Below, piece after piece: positions 1 through 9,458 of a stretch of DNA of 64,000 nt (positions are counted from its first letter, which is position 1; each line of letters starts with the position of its first letter). This DNA is from Cercis canadensis. Its lineage: Eukaryota; Streptophyta; Magnoliopsida; Fabales; Fabaceae. Location: assembly GCA_003255065.1 (NCBI GenBank), contig QAOA01000060.1, forward strand, positions 482,741-546,740, read 5' to 3'. A model generated the notes under the pieces. It was not told where the DNA came from, did no database searches, and saw nothing but the letters and a program-made list of their open reading frames with translations. The translations under genes and the position numbers were made by a program.

Positions 1-223
1 TATTACCATTGACAAGAAAAGTGCATGGAAATTATTCAAAAATATATTTCATGATGTGTGATGTGAGTCTAAGGAATTTGTATAGAGATGTTGGATTTAA
101 TCACATTATCTCTTGTCATCCAATTCTGGTTTCAGCTTCTCATGTGCTTCTTGATTACATGATATTTAAATAAAATTGGGCAAATTAAATAATTAAGTAA
201 AATTGAGCAATTTGCTCAACCCA
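1..223. other. AT-rich flank, no gene seen
   Basis: AT-rich sequence with no open frame or repeat that I recognise. It precedes the PMEI remnant at 224. Confidence 0.5.
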
Positions 224-345
224 AATGTTGATAACTGTGACTCAGAGAGTCACCAGCTGATCCATCCTCTCTCCCAAATAACAGATTTGGAGGATGAGTG
301 TCATCACTATGATCTTGCAGCAGACATGTATAAAATTATTTCATT
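224..345 (+). pseudogene. PMEI-like 3' gene remnant
   Basis: This stretch lines up at base level with the last part of the two intact PMEI genes (around 5870-5970 and 8430-8530). It shares the GTGACTCAGAG block, the GATCCATCC block that codes the Pro/Asp/Ser-rich linker, and the TTTGGAGGAT...ATCATC tail. The reading frame is broken after the tail begins and no 5' part lies next to it, so it is a dead fragment. A matching 5' fragment of the same family lies at 2044-2156; the two may be pieces of one disrupted copy, with the intervening 1.7 kb filled by repeats. That link is inference. Confidence 0.7.
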
Positions 346-666
346 CATAGCTTGTGTTTTAGGTGATTAATCATAAGGTTGTCTGAGCATTTTTACAGAG
401 ATCAATAAGGTTATTGGTTACTGTACATCAGTTTTGGTAAACGAAGGAAAGAAAATTTGAATTTAAGACTGCAAACTATAAAAAAAGTTTACCTTTTTCT
501 TTTCATGGGAAGCAAATCCTTCCGAAAAGGATGAAATGAAAAATGAAGAAAAACTTGTACCTTTAAATTACACTTTAAATAAATTAGTAAAAATCAAATT
601 GGTAGGACAAAAATTAATTGTGATAAATAAACTAATAAAGAAAAAAGAAAATGAACCATAAAGTTT

Positions 667-838
667 GTAGCTGATCAGTGATACTAACATCGTCTTCAAA
701 GTTTATGGGTTCTGTGTTCAAATCTAAAGTTATAATCAAAATTATGCACCAAACAACTTGTAGCCGAATAGTACTGAAATTGTATTCAGGATTTGTTGGT
801 TCTACATTCAAATCTAAAGTTATAGTCAAATTAATACC
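667..838. repeat. tandem duplication, about 93-bp period
   Basis: Two diverged copies begin with GTAGC at 667 and 760. Both contain the shared 16-mer TTCAAATCTAAAGTTA. The second copy runs into the A-rich tract that holds the N at 861. Confidence 0.7.
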
Positions 839-1351
839 AAAAAAAAAAAAAAAGAAGAAGNAAAAAAAGAAGAAGAAGAAAGAAAACACATGAAATTCAT
901 GCGGAAAGAAATTAAATTAAAAACTTACAAAATATGAAACAAATCAATCTTGAACAAAAAAAATATTGAAACTACATAATATTCATTAGGAAAGAAGTCA
1001 ATTTCAAATCTGCATTATCGGCCGTTAACTATTAATATATATAAATCTTCAAATTTTCAAATCGATTTCTTAGCTAGTAGCATCAAATCCTGCTTTTCCT
1101 AATTCTTAGTATAGCACAATAAAACATATGCCACTCTTGCTAGTCTCCAAACTAAGCATTCAAAATTAGGAATGTATATGGGCTGGGTTAGTTTAGGTTT
1201 AGGCTTAACCCAAATCTAATCTAAATTTTTTTTATACTCTAAAACCCAAACCAAAAGCCTCACAACCTAACAAACCCAACATGAAAAATTGGTTTAGATT
1301 GGCTCAGTTTCGTAGTTTGAATTTTGAAACAAAGTTATGTACAAAAGAAAA

Positions 1352-1512
1352 GTATTACTCATACACCACAATTTATACCATTCCATACCATAATGAGCCC
1401 TAATTAAATCTATGCTATTTAGAAAAAAAATTTATGAGTAGGTTCAGCTAAAATTATAAGATTGAAAAGTCTGGTATATGAAATGGTATGAAATTGTATG
1501 TATGAATAACAC
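1352..1512. mobile_element. MITE, family A, copy 1
   Basis: A 161-bp non-coding element bounded by imperfect inverted repeats of about 38 bp. The left arm starts GTATTACTCATACACC and the right arm read in reverse starts GTGTTATTCATACATA; both continue into ACAATTT.ATACCATT. It has no coding capacity. The target duplication is not clear, so the superfamily is left open. A second member with the same left-arm word TTACTCATACACCACAATTT is at 27572-27740. Confidence 0.7.
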
Positions 1513-2043
1513 ATTATGTATCAAAATACATTTTACAAAAAAAAAAAAAAGGAATAAAGTTATCAAAAGATCTTGTCGACTAACTTCCATATTCAAATTC
1601 ATTAGTGAAATAATATTTTTATACTCTAATTACACTATACAATCACTATTAGTAATTGAGAAAGTCTAGGAGTTTTATGTGTGAAATTTATTTAGATAAA
1701 GAGTCACAATTAAGAGAGATTGATGAGATTGATAAGAATGTAAATTATTTCAACTTTTAATTTTATTGTGATATATTAAATGAATTATATATATTAAATA
1801 TTATTTTTAAGTAAATAACTGAGTTGGGCTAAATTAAATTAATTTATTATTTTTGGTAACAGGATCACAACTTAAAATTTATTTTAAAAAATTCTAACCC
1901 AACCCAACCCACATAAAACTTAAAAGCAACCAACCCATAAATTTAGTTTAGGTTGCTCGGTTTGGTCGTTAGTTTGGATTTTGAGCAGCCTTGGTTAAGT
2001 AGAGAAAAGACCAAGGAAAAGGAAATTAGCTAGAAAATTACGA

Positions 2044-2156
2044 GACCTGCCTTTCTCTCTTCTGTTTTGGAGCTGGTATTTCTTTCCTTTGCTGTCTCAT
2101 CTATTCAAAGAAAACCGTTCAAGTAGAAATAGAATACATTTGCAAACAAGAACAGC
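2044..2156 (+). pseudogene. PMEI-like 5' gene remnant (signal-peptide region)
   Basis: This stretch aligns with the first about 110 bases of the intact PMEI genes. It has the CTGGTATTTCTTT core of the signal peptide, a TATTCAAAGAAAACC block matching the intact TATTCAATGAAAtct, and ACATTTGCAAA, which in the intact genes encodes the first conserved Cys region. The start codon and reading frame are lost, and similarity stops where the 2164 repeat begins. It is a truncated pseudogene copy. Confidence 0.7.
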
Positions 2157-2163
2157 GTTTTAT

Positions 2164-2346
2164 GCCGTCTCCAATCAAGGGATAGTAGTTGTGTACAGTT
2201 GTAACATAGACATGTAGTTGTTGTGTACATTAAAATTGTTTTTTCTGTCAAATTCAAATTCTGTCAAGTCTGCAATTCATACATAGACATATAGACGAAC
2301 ATAAACTAATTATCCTTAATTTGTTTGGAGGTGTTGATTTAATTTA
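2164..2346. repeat. direct repeat unit 1, interrupted by the Mutator-like element
   Basis: This runs from CCAATCAAGGGATAGTAG to TTGGAGGTGTTGATTTAAT and recurs at 4381-4625 with about 80% similarity by eye. The Mutator-like element begins exactly at its right edge, so the element entered a tandem array of roughly 240-bp units. Confidence 0.75.
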
Positions 2347-4350
2347 GAGTAAAACTTTTTTTTTGGTCTTTGAAAAATTCAACTAATGACAAATTAATCC
2401 TTAATTTAAAAATTTTTGGTGATAATTTGATTTTTGAATTGTTATTCCATCTGCAAATTAATCCTCCGTTTGGTGACGTTAAATGAAGGTGGATAAAAAA
2501 AATTACGTGACACGTTCAGGGTTACACTTAAAAAAAATTCTCTCTCTCTCTTTCTCCATCATCCTCACTCTCATCTCTCTCTCACTCTCATCTCCTTCAG
2601 GCTCTCCTCTGACCACGAGTGGCGTTGTTATGAATGCAGAAATAATCACATATAAAAGCACCTGATTCGAGGTCAGGGCACCTCCAGAATTTGATAAAAG
2701 AGGAAAGATTAACAAAATACTTCTCTGCCTCTATTATTCTTAGCAGGTTGTTATATAGAGCTTTTCTTCCTACAATCCCCATCCCTGGCTTCCTGAAAGC
2801 ATGGATCTGTAACTAACTCGTGTGTGCCTTACTCCCCTTTCTCACACCCCTATTTCCCTCAACAGAATAACAGAAATATTTATCTAATGCTTGTAAATAT
2901 TAAAGTAGCATAAGGATTGTCTAATGCGTGTAATCATCCCATCCGAAAGGCCTTTTGGCTTTTCTAAATGGCCTTGTATGGTTGTTCCCTTTCACCACTT
3001 CGTTTGGTCCAGCCATTTGTTTATCTTCATTCCTATCAGGCGTACTCTGATATGAACCCGTCCTTGAGATAATTGTATAAATCATAATACCATGGTTCCC
3101 ATCGTCCTCCTTTATCATTTCTCTCTCTCTCTTCCCCATCTCTCTCATTTCTCTCTCTCTCTCTCTTCCCCGTCTCTCTCATTTCTCTCTTCTTCCCCTT
3201 CCATGCTATAATAGACATGATAGTCGTCTTTAAGAAAGGAGCACAAAAACAAACCACTAGAACAACCCATCGTGCAACAAAGGAACTGAGTCACATGTAC
3301 CCCGAGTCATGTCAAGTTGACTCAGTCCTGAGTCACATGTACCCCGAGTTGGCTTCATGCAAATCAAACTATAAGCATGTTTTTTCTTCAAGCCCCGTTT
3401 CCTATCAGCGCAAATTCACAGAAAGCCAACTTCACAAAAAGCCACACCCAAATATTCCTTCTTCTCTTTACACCTCACTCCCTATCAACGCAAGCTCGAG
3501 CACATCTTCAATGGGGGAACAAGTGATCAATGGCAACGTGCTCGCAGCCAAGTCCCTTGCTAAATTTGGTGTTGTGGGTATCCCAGTAACCTCGCTTGCG
3601 AACCGCGCTGTGTCTCTGGGTGTTCAATTTCTCGCTTTTCACAATGAGCAGTCGGCTGGGTACACCGCCTCCGCCTACGGCTACCTCACCGGCCGCCTCG
3701 GAGTTCTTCTCACAGTCTCGGGGCTAAGAGAGAGAGAATGTTGAGAGGGTTGCATGCATGGCAAGAATGAAGAGGAGGGGAATATGTGACTCGGGGTACA
3801 CATAACTCAGACTGAAAGAGAGAGAGAAACGTGGTCATGGAGGAGGGGTTTTGTAGCACGTTTAGCAACTTTTGTTATAGCACGTAGCAGCTTGTGTTTT
3901 CTGCAGTTTGTCAGTTTAGTTTGTAGCTATTTAAAGGCCACGAATGTTAATGCAAGAGAGAGAGAAACGTGGCGTGGTGTGACTGGTTTTTGCTACTGTG
4001 TAGGAGGGGAAGAGAGAGAGAAATGAGAGACACGGGAAGAGACAGAGAAATGAGAGAGGAGGGGAAGAGAGTGAGAGATTTGTTCTTAAAACATGGTCGT
4101 TTTACTTTGTACATATCAGCATCCAGTCCAACTGTCACGTCAGCTTATCAAATCATCAATCAACGAGTACATTAATATTTAATGTGCCATGTGATAATTT
4201 TTATTAAGTCTCACAAATCAACGGATTATAACGGAAGACTAATTTGTCAGACAGAATAATAATTTAAAGACTTAATTGTCATCAAATTTTTTTTAAAAGA
4301 CTCATTTGTCAATAGCTGAATTTTTCAAGGATGAAAAAAGAGTTTTACTC
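2347..4350. mobile_element. Mutator-like element with captured gene fragment (Pack-MULE type)
   Basis: A 2004-bp element with long terminal inverted repeats of about 120 bp (2347-2470 and about 4231-4350), starting GAGTAAAACT on both ends and about 75% alike by eye. It is flanked by perfect 9-bp target duplications TTTAATTTA at 2338-2346 and 4351-4359, the classic Mutator signature. Inside are CT/GA-rich subterminal blocks in inverted orientation (about 2540-2600 and 3118-3200 against 4008-4080), inverted copies of a GTGACTCGGGGTAC word (3289, 3331 against 3784), and a GC-rich coding fragment at 3511-3723. No transposase is present, so the element is non-autonomous and would need one in trans. 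Ends and target duplication are seen directly; the Pack-MULE label follows from the captured fragment. Confidence 0.9.
3511..3744 (+). pseudogene. captured N-terminal fragment of a 2-hydroxyacyl-CoA lyase (ThDP enzyme) gene
   Basis: From the ATG at 3511 the frame reads about 70 residues that match the N-terminus of plant peroxisomal 2-hydroxyacyl-CoA lyase / oxalyl-CoA decarboxylase-like enzymes. It has the [12 protein letters not shown] segment and FHNEQSAGY, whose Glu is the thiamine diphosphate-activating residue in this family, then the ASAYGYLTG and LLTVSG blocks. Compared with the family, about six residues before FGVVG are missing, and similarity ends at about 3723, where element sequence and a stop (3742) follow. 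It covers well under a fifth of the enzyme, so it cannot be active. The open frame reaches back to 3217 through element sequence; whether a chimeric transcript is made is unknown. The fragment is GC-rich against an AT-rich setting. Confidence 0.85.
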
Positions 4351-4380
4351 TTTAATTTAAGGAAAAAGGGAAAGTTCAAT

Positions 4381-4680
4381 GTAGTCCCAATCAAGGGATA
4401 GTAGTACATTAGGAGGTGTAGTTACCTATTTTATACCTGTATACAAATTGCACAATAAATAAAATTTAATTTAATTCGTTTCATTACATTTTTTTTTTCT
4501 GTTAGATTCAAATTCTGTTATTTGTGCAATTATATAGACATATAATTTTGTACAGTTGTAACATATATATAAGAACATAAACTAATCATCCTTAATTTGT
4601 TTGGAGGTGTTGATTTAATATAAAGAAAAAGAGAAAGTCCTATGCAGTCCCCAATCAAGGGATAGTAGTACATTAGGACA
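4381..4680. repeat. direct repeat unit 2 and start of unit 3
   Basis: Unit 2 (4381-4625) repeats 2164-2346 in the same orientation, including CCAATCAAGGGATAGTAG, CATAAACTAATCATCCTTAA and TTGGAGGTGTTGATTTAAT. A third unit begins at about 4643 with the same opening block and then fades. Confidence 0.75.
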
Positions 4681-5340
4681 GAAACAAAAAATGCATTCAC
4701 ATAAATTAATAAAAACTAAATTGAACCAGGATTCAAATTAATTTTAATATTTCTATAAAAAAAAAAGAAATTAATTAAACTATTGAGTTTATATAAATAA
4801 ATACTTAAGAAAATAAAAATCAAGGAAAAATATAAATTAATGAAATTCGTATTGGGAAGGAATTCAATTATTAGTAAAGTAGGATTTTATTTTTCAGAAT
4901 CAATTCAAACTGATTATTACTAATATTTGTAAATCTCATGCACAATCCTCATTCATTAAAATTCCACTCGGCAGAAAAGTAAAAAAAAAATCCTCCCTAA
5001 TAAAATCAGATTCTGCTTTTCTTTTTCTTTTTAGTGCATAAGGATACAGATTTTTTATCTGGATCCTAAAGTAAGGGTATACTTCAGGTAACTTACACTT
5101 GACAGCTACTTATAAGACAATTAAGGGAGTTGATTGTCAAAAATTTGTATACTATCACTCTATCAAATTTCAACTGTTATCTTTTTATAGGTGAGTATTT
5201 TCTTTTAGTTTACTTTTTATAGTGCATCATACACTTTTAGAAAATCCAAATCCTAAACCAAAAAGGCTTTTTACAAATTATTCAAAACCCTAATTAAAGC
5301 CCACGTGTGGTGTCTGCCGACCTAGATCCTTCTCCTGTTG
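4681..5340. other. intergenic, upstream of first PMEI gene
   Basis: AT-rich sequence with no gene or repeat recognised. The last few hundred bases presumably hold the promoter of the PMEI gene at 5445. Confidence 0.5.
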
Positions 5341-5350
5341 TATAAAAAGG
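5341..5350 (+). promoter_or_regulatory. TATA box of the first PMEI gene
   Basis: TATAAAAAGG lies 104 bases before the ATG at 5445, a normal plant TATA-to-start-codon spacing. Its paralogue has a TATA box in a similar place (7953). Confidence 0.6.
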
Positions 5351-5444
5351 TAGTGTTGTACGTTGCCTTTGCTTGTAATTCCAAACCCTTCCGAAGCAGT
5401 CAGAATACCAAGAGGTGCAAGAAAAGAGAAGTAGAAGAAATACT

Positions 5445-5990
5445 ATGGCTAATTCCTTTGTTAGACCTTCTTTTGTCCCTTCCCTTTTGCTGGTATTTCT
5501 TTTTTCTTTTCCTCTCTCCTCCTTTTCAATGAAAACTTCGAAAGTAGATGATATTTGCTCAAAACACAGAAACCCTTCCTTCTGTGAAGCTGTTCTGAAC
5601 TCCATGACAGGTGGAGCAGCAGAAGTAGATCTTGCTAGCGTAGGGCAGAGCATCATTCTATCGGCTCATACCAACGCTTTTGACACTCTAACCCTAATCC
5701 ACTCCCTCATCAATAAAACTAGTGATGCTCAGTTAAGACAACATTATGTAACATGTTCTGAGCATTATAATGATGCCTTGCTTCTCCTTAATCAGGTTAA
5801 GCAGTCCTTGATCTCTGGAGACTACAACGGTGTGAATACTGCTGCAGCAGCTGTCCAGAAAGACGCCGAGGTCTGTGACTCAAACCCACCACCAGATCCA
5901 TCTCCACTCCCCAACAACAACAAGAATTTGGAGGATTTGAGTATCATCGTTATGATTGTATCTAACTTTCTAGCACAGAATATTGGTTAG
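5445..5990 (+). CDS. pectin methylesterase / invertase inhibitor domain protein (PMEI copy 1)
   Basis: An intronless gene for 181 residues. The ATG at 5445 is chosen because the next 26 residues form a signal peptide (hydrophobic VPSLLLVFLFSFPLSSFS), as in the paralogue at 8031; an in-frame ATG at 5415 would add a charged leader before it. The mature part is a four-helix inhibitor fold with the four family cysteines: DIC and PSFC in the first hairpin, VTCSEHY in the middle and VCDS near the end. Family members are secreted to the cell wall or vacuole and bind pectin methylesterases or acid invertases one-to-one; which target applies cannot be read from sequence. The C-terminus has a Pro/Asn-rich linker followed by a hydrophobic tail. 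It is one of two intact tandem copies. Confidence 0.9.
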   Translation: MANSFVRPSFVPSLLLVFLFSFPLSSFSMKTSKVDDICSKHRNPSFCEAVLNSMTGGAAEVDLASVGQSIILSAHTNAFDTLTLIHSLINKTSDAQLRQHYVTCSEHYNDALLLLNQVKQSLISGDYNGVNTAAAAVQKDAEVCDSNPPPDPSPLPNNNKNLEDLSIIVMIVSNFLAQNIG

Positions 5991-7099
5991 TTTGATTCAT
6001 CAGTAGCTTGTGTCTATGATTAGTGGTTATTAGTCAAATAATGTTTTAGTACCTATTGAGATCAAAGTTACTTGCTATTTGCTAATTTGCATGTATTAAA
6101 TCTGTCCATTGATAGAAGTTTTTAAGTGTTTTCTTTTTAGTGTTGTTAGACCACGGTGATAAGAGAAAGAGCACGGCGGCTGCGTTTTCGAGTAATACTA
6201 TTTGTACCGATAAATCATACACTAATTAATTACTTGGCTTTCTGCAAATAAAAAAATTAAAATTGGCTTTCTAGATGACATGGTCGAGATTACCACATCA
6301 AATTTCTTATATTTATGTGAATGGAGTGGGTTGTAGTGGAGTGATAATTCCATTATATTCAAATTACATACTTTTTTTTGTAAGAGGCTATGCACTTTTT
6401 CCATAATTTCACAATTTTTATAGAATTTGAACCTAAAACTTTTATCATGGTATACTCGGTGCTTAAACATTAAAAAGGCAAAGCAAACTTTTATTATATC
6501 ACTAGATTGGTTTTTTCCTTTTTCTGTCACTGGAGTATTAATTATTGAGGGTAGTGCATACACGAGATTTACATATTAGTAATAATCAGTTTGAATCTGC
6601 TTTTAAAAAAATCTGTTTTAATTTCTAATAACAGCTGGCACTCTTTTTAATTAACTCTAAACCAAGCAATCAGAATATAAGCCATGGTAATTAGAAGGAA
6701 AATGTTAAGTAGTCAGACTTCTTCTTGACAAATTTGTTATCAAACTAAAAGCAGACTTATGATTACCTTTGGATGAATATATATAAAATCCCCTTTAATT
6801 TATTTCATTCAACAATCATACTTGAATTCTAAAAAAAATTGAGACAAATTTTATTCGAATAAATAGCATTACTCTAATTAAAAAAGGTTTAGTGGTTCAT
6901 AAATTCATTATGTATTTTGCCTACGACTAAAGCTTTAGTAATCCTAATTAATGGTAATAGAAATGAAGTCCTAATCTAACTTAGAATAAGATATCCTAAG
7001 ATTCAAATATCTAAACCTAAATTCACAAATTACCCACAATTAAGCCTTACATTCCCCAATACAAATTCTTGTTCTCAAATCATAAAATACATAAATAAT
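5991..7099. other. intergenic between the PMEI copies, first part
   Basis: 3' flank of the first PMEI gene followed by AT-rich sequence. I see no gene and no clear element. Confidence 0.5.
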
Positions 7100-7690
7100 T
7101 AATATAATTAACATGATTATCATCCCCTAGTCGGATAAAACTCGTTCTTGAAATTGAATCTTCAAAGGCTCTAAAGAACAAAAGCAAAGAAAAATTAATT
7201 ATACATGAAAGTCAAACAAAAATTTGACCTCTACAAGCTTCAGTACATCAACAACAATTTGGTTTCTTTACTTGGAGTATTAACAACTTCAATACTATTG
7301 TTAATCTCTTCAACTGTCAAAACTTGAACTTCAGTCTTGCTTTCTTCAATCTGATACTAGACCTATAACAAATTGTTTGGCAGAAGTTCAAGGTTACCTA
7401 TTAACAACTGATGCTATCATAATTGCGAAGTATATAGAACAATCTAGCTAGCGCTGAATGTGAAGCATGGCCTTGGCCTCACTCTGCTGCTCCAAGAGTC
7501 TCAGGCTAACAAACTTAATCAGGAACTCTTCTTCTCCAGCACCATCTTCTCCTCCTCCTCTGGCAAGGGCACATGCACCAAATATTGTCTCTCCTTCTCC
7601 TCTATCTTCTTCCTCCTTTTCGTGCAACAACGAGAGCCCCTCGCTGCTAAACTAGCACTCAATGATGATTTTGATTTTTAGATTTAAAAA
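7100..7690 (-). repeat. possible decayed retroelement fragment
   Basis: Two features are unlike the AT-rich surroundings. On the reverse strand, at about 7118-7155, a TTCAAGAACGAGTTTTATCC-type block followed by GGGGATGAT resembles the end of the polyprotein of plant Ty3-type retrotransposons. Next to it, a GC-rich reverse-strand open frame of 60 residues (7448-7630) contains a Glu/Gly-rich run and matches nothing I can name. No long terminal repeats or target duplication were found. The call is tentative. Confidence 0.25.
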
Positions 7691-7952
7691 CTCCCAATCT
7701 ATTGATGACTTAAATTCTTTAGAATATGTTTGTTACACAATTAAGTCTTTTACATTAAAATGGGGATTGTTGTCCTTAAATATTTCAGCCATTGATTAAG
7801 TAAAAGAAAATATTTGTCATTAAATTAAGTATATCCAAATTGATTAGTCTAAATATGCATTATTATGGTAAGCAATTAATATGTAAATCTTCAAAAAAGT
7901 GAAAATTATTAATCTTGCCTAATAAACTTAATCCTCCTCTCCTTTCTGGGAC

Positions 7953-7958
7953 TATAAA
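7953..7958 (+). promoter_or_regulatory. TATA box of the second PMEI gene
   Basis: TATAAA in the context GGACTATAAAACGG, 78 bases before the ATG at 8031. Confidence 0.6.
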
Positions 7959-8030
7959 ACGGCACTCTGGCTAACTCCAAACAGAATAGCTAGAGAAAAT
8001 CCCAAGCCAAGATAATTAAAAAAGGTTATA

Positions 8031-8552
8031 ATGGCTCGTTCCTTTTGCAGACCCCCCATTGTCTCTTCCCTTTTCCTGGTATTTCTTTGTTTTGCTCTCC
8101 CCTCCTATTCAATGAAATCTGCAAAAGTGGAGGACATTTGCAAAAAACATAGAAACCCTTCCTTCTGTTTATCTGTTCTAAACTCCAGAGGTGAAGATCT
8201 TCTTACTCTTGCCCAATTTACCATTGGCTTAGCTCATTCCAATGCTTCCAGCACTTTGAACCTGATCAAATCACTCATCGAACGGACTAGTGATCCTCAT
8301 TTGAAACAACATTACTCATCGTGTTCTGAAGATTATGACGATGCTTTGGGTAACATTGAGCAGGCTAAACAGTACTTGAGCTCCGGCGATTATAATGGCC
8401 TGAGTGCTGCTGCATCTGCTGTCATGACTAACGTTGATGATTGTGACTCAGAGCCATCATCTGATCCATCCTCACTTCCAGGAAATAATAAGCAAGTGGA
8501 GGATATTAGTATCGTCATTATGATTATAGCTAATTTTCTAAGTCAGAATTAG
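8031..8552 (+). CDS. pectin methylesterase / invertase inhibitor domain protein (PMEI copy 2)
   Basis: An intronless gene for 173 residues, clearly a tandem paralogue of 5445-5990. It has the same signal peptide design (cleavage expected near residue 27), the same KVEDIC / NPSFC first cysteine pair, YSSCSEDY, DDCDSEP, and the same short linker plus hydrophobic tail (ISIVIMIIANFL). Four conserved cysteines support two disulfides. Relative to copy 1 it lacks a short insertion after the first hairpin. The expected role is inhibition of a cell-wall pectin methylesterase or an acid invertase in the apoplast; the partner is unknown. It has its own TATA box, so the two copies are separately transcribed. 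Confidence 0.9.
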   Translation: MARSFCRPPIVSSLFLVFLCFALPSYSMKSAKVEDICKKHRNPSFCLSVLNSRGEDLLTLAQFTIGLAHSNASSTLNLIKSLIERTSDPHLKQHYSSCSEDYDDALGNIEQAKQYLSSGDYNGLSAAASAVMTNVDDCDSEPSSDPSSLPGNNKQVEDISIVIMIIANFLSQN

Positions 8553-8626
8553 GGTCAGATCATAGTTTAGTGTTATCAACTGCGTGCTTCTATGTATCTG
8601 CAACGAACATTTTAATAAAAAATTAT

Positions 8627-8677
8627 CAGTATCATCATATTATGAGTATAGCTAATTTTCTGCTCCAGAACAAGTAG
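8627..8677 (+). pseudogene. duplicated PMEI tail remnant
   Basis: A 51-base stretch, 75 bases after the stop of PMEI copy 2, repeats the last coding bases of the family (AGTATCATCAT.ATTATGAGTATAGCTAATTTTCTG...CAG AACAAGTAG). It even ends in a stop codon. It is too short to be functional and marks a local duplication. Confidence 0.7.
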
Positions 8678-9458
8678 TTTCTTCCAATGAACATGTGTGG
8701 TCATTGATCAAAGAGTCCTTATCGGTATTATTGGTATGTGATGGATAGCTTAAACTAAATTCTTGAGTGCAAAAGGATATTCAATAATTAATACAAATTT
8801 TTTTTTTTGAGAGGATCAAATAATTTTTTTCAAGTAAATTTCATTTAAAAATATATTTTTTAAGGGGCCATGGCCTCCCCTTCCCTTTAAAAGGTTGGCC
8901 ACTGTCTATAAAGGTCATTTTCATCTTAAACTGTCCAGAAAATAACGTGAGACTGCTCAATGTAGCTTTATCGTTCAAAAATTATATCTATAACAAATGA
9001 AATTATAGCTGAAGTTACCTACATATATGTCCTGTCAACTAGGTGTTTATACTTAACCAACATGAAACTACGCAAATTTTAAGAAACACAAAAAGAAAAG
9101 CAATCCAACAGAACACCAGAAATGTATAAGAAAGAGGGAACAGTGAAATTGTCAGTTGCCACTAGTTAATACAATCTATCATATGCAGATAAGACAACGA
9201 AATAAGCATATACCCAAATGTCGCTTAAAGAATCGAATTTATTCCTTACACAGAGGGAGAACCCGTTCAGAACTCCAGAATAGAGAGGAAAACAATTAAA
9301 CAGAACTCCAGAAATGTATGGCAAAGAGGTAGCAGTGAAATTGCTATTGGTAGAGCTAAGGCGGTTCATCAAATTCAGAAATGTATCCAAATATTGTTAA
9401 GAAATCACATTTATTCTTTGCATTCATACGTAGTGAACAACTCCCGTCACTCATCAAA
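8678..9458. other. intergenic and 3' flank of the HS1-type gene
   Basis: AT-rich sequence up to about 9100. It then carries a diverged direct duplication (listed separately) that probably lies in the 3' untranslated region of the minus-strand gene ending at 9459. Confidence 0.5.
9105..9425. repeat. diverged direct duplication in the HS1-type 3' flank
   Basis: ACAGAAC.CCAGAAATGTAT..AAAGAGG at 9108 and 9300, followed by CAGTGAAATTG, is shared. A second shared stretch is ATACCCAAAT...TTATTCCTT (about 9210) against GTATCCAAAT...TTATTCTTT (about 9381). The period is roughly 175-190 bp and the copies are clearly diverged. Confidence 0.65.

Larger units (their letters stand above)
346..2043. other. 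intergenic, AT-rich, repeat-bearing
   Basis: No credible gene. It holds a short tandem duplication (667-838), an N-flanked A/G tract (861), and a MITE (1352-1512). It also holds two diverged blocks rich in CCCAACCC / GGTTTAGGTT words (about 1165-1320 and 1830-1990) that look like related decayed transposon ends, although no clean terminal repeat or target duplication could be set. Confidence 0.5.

Noticed and set aside
632..893. Open frames on both strands around the A-rich tract
   Set aside because: They are made of a low-complexity A/G run with an N and a short tandem duplication; no protein family is recognisable.
2503..3257. Several overlapping reverse-strand frames rich in Arg/Glu
   Set aside because: They come from CT-rich subterminal repeats of the Mutator-like element read in reverse.
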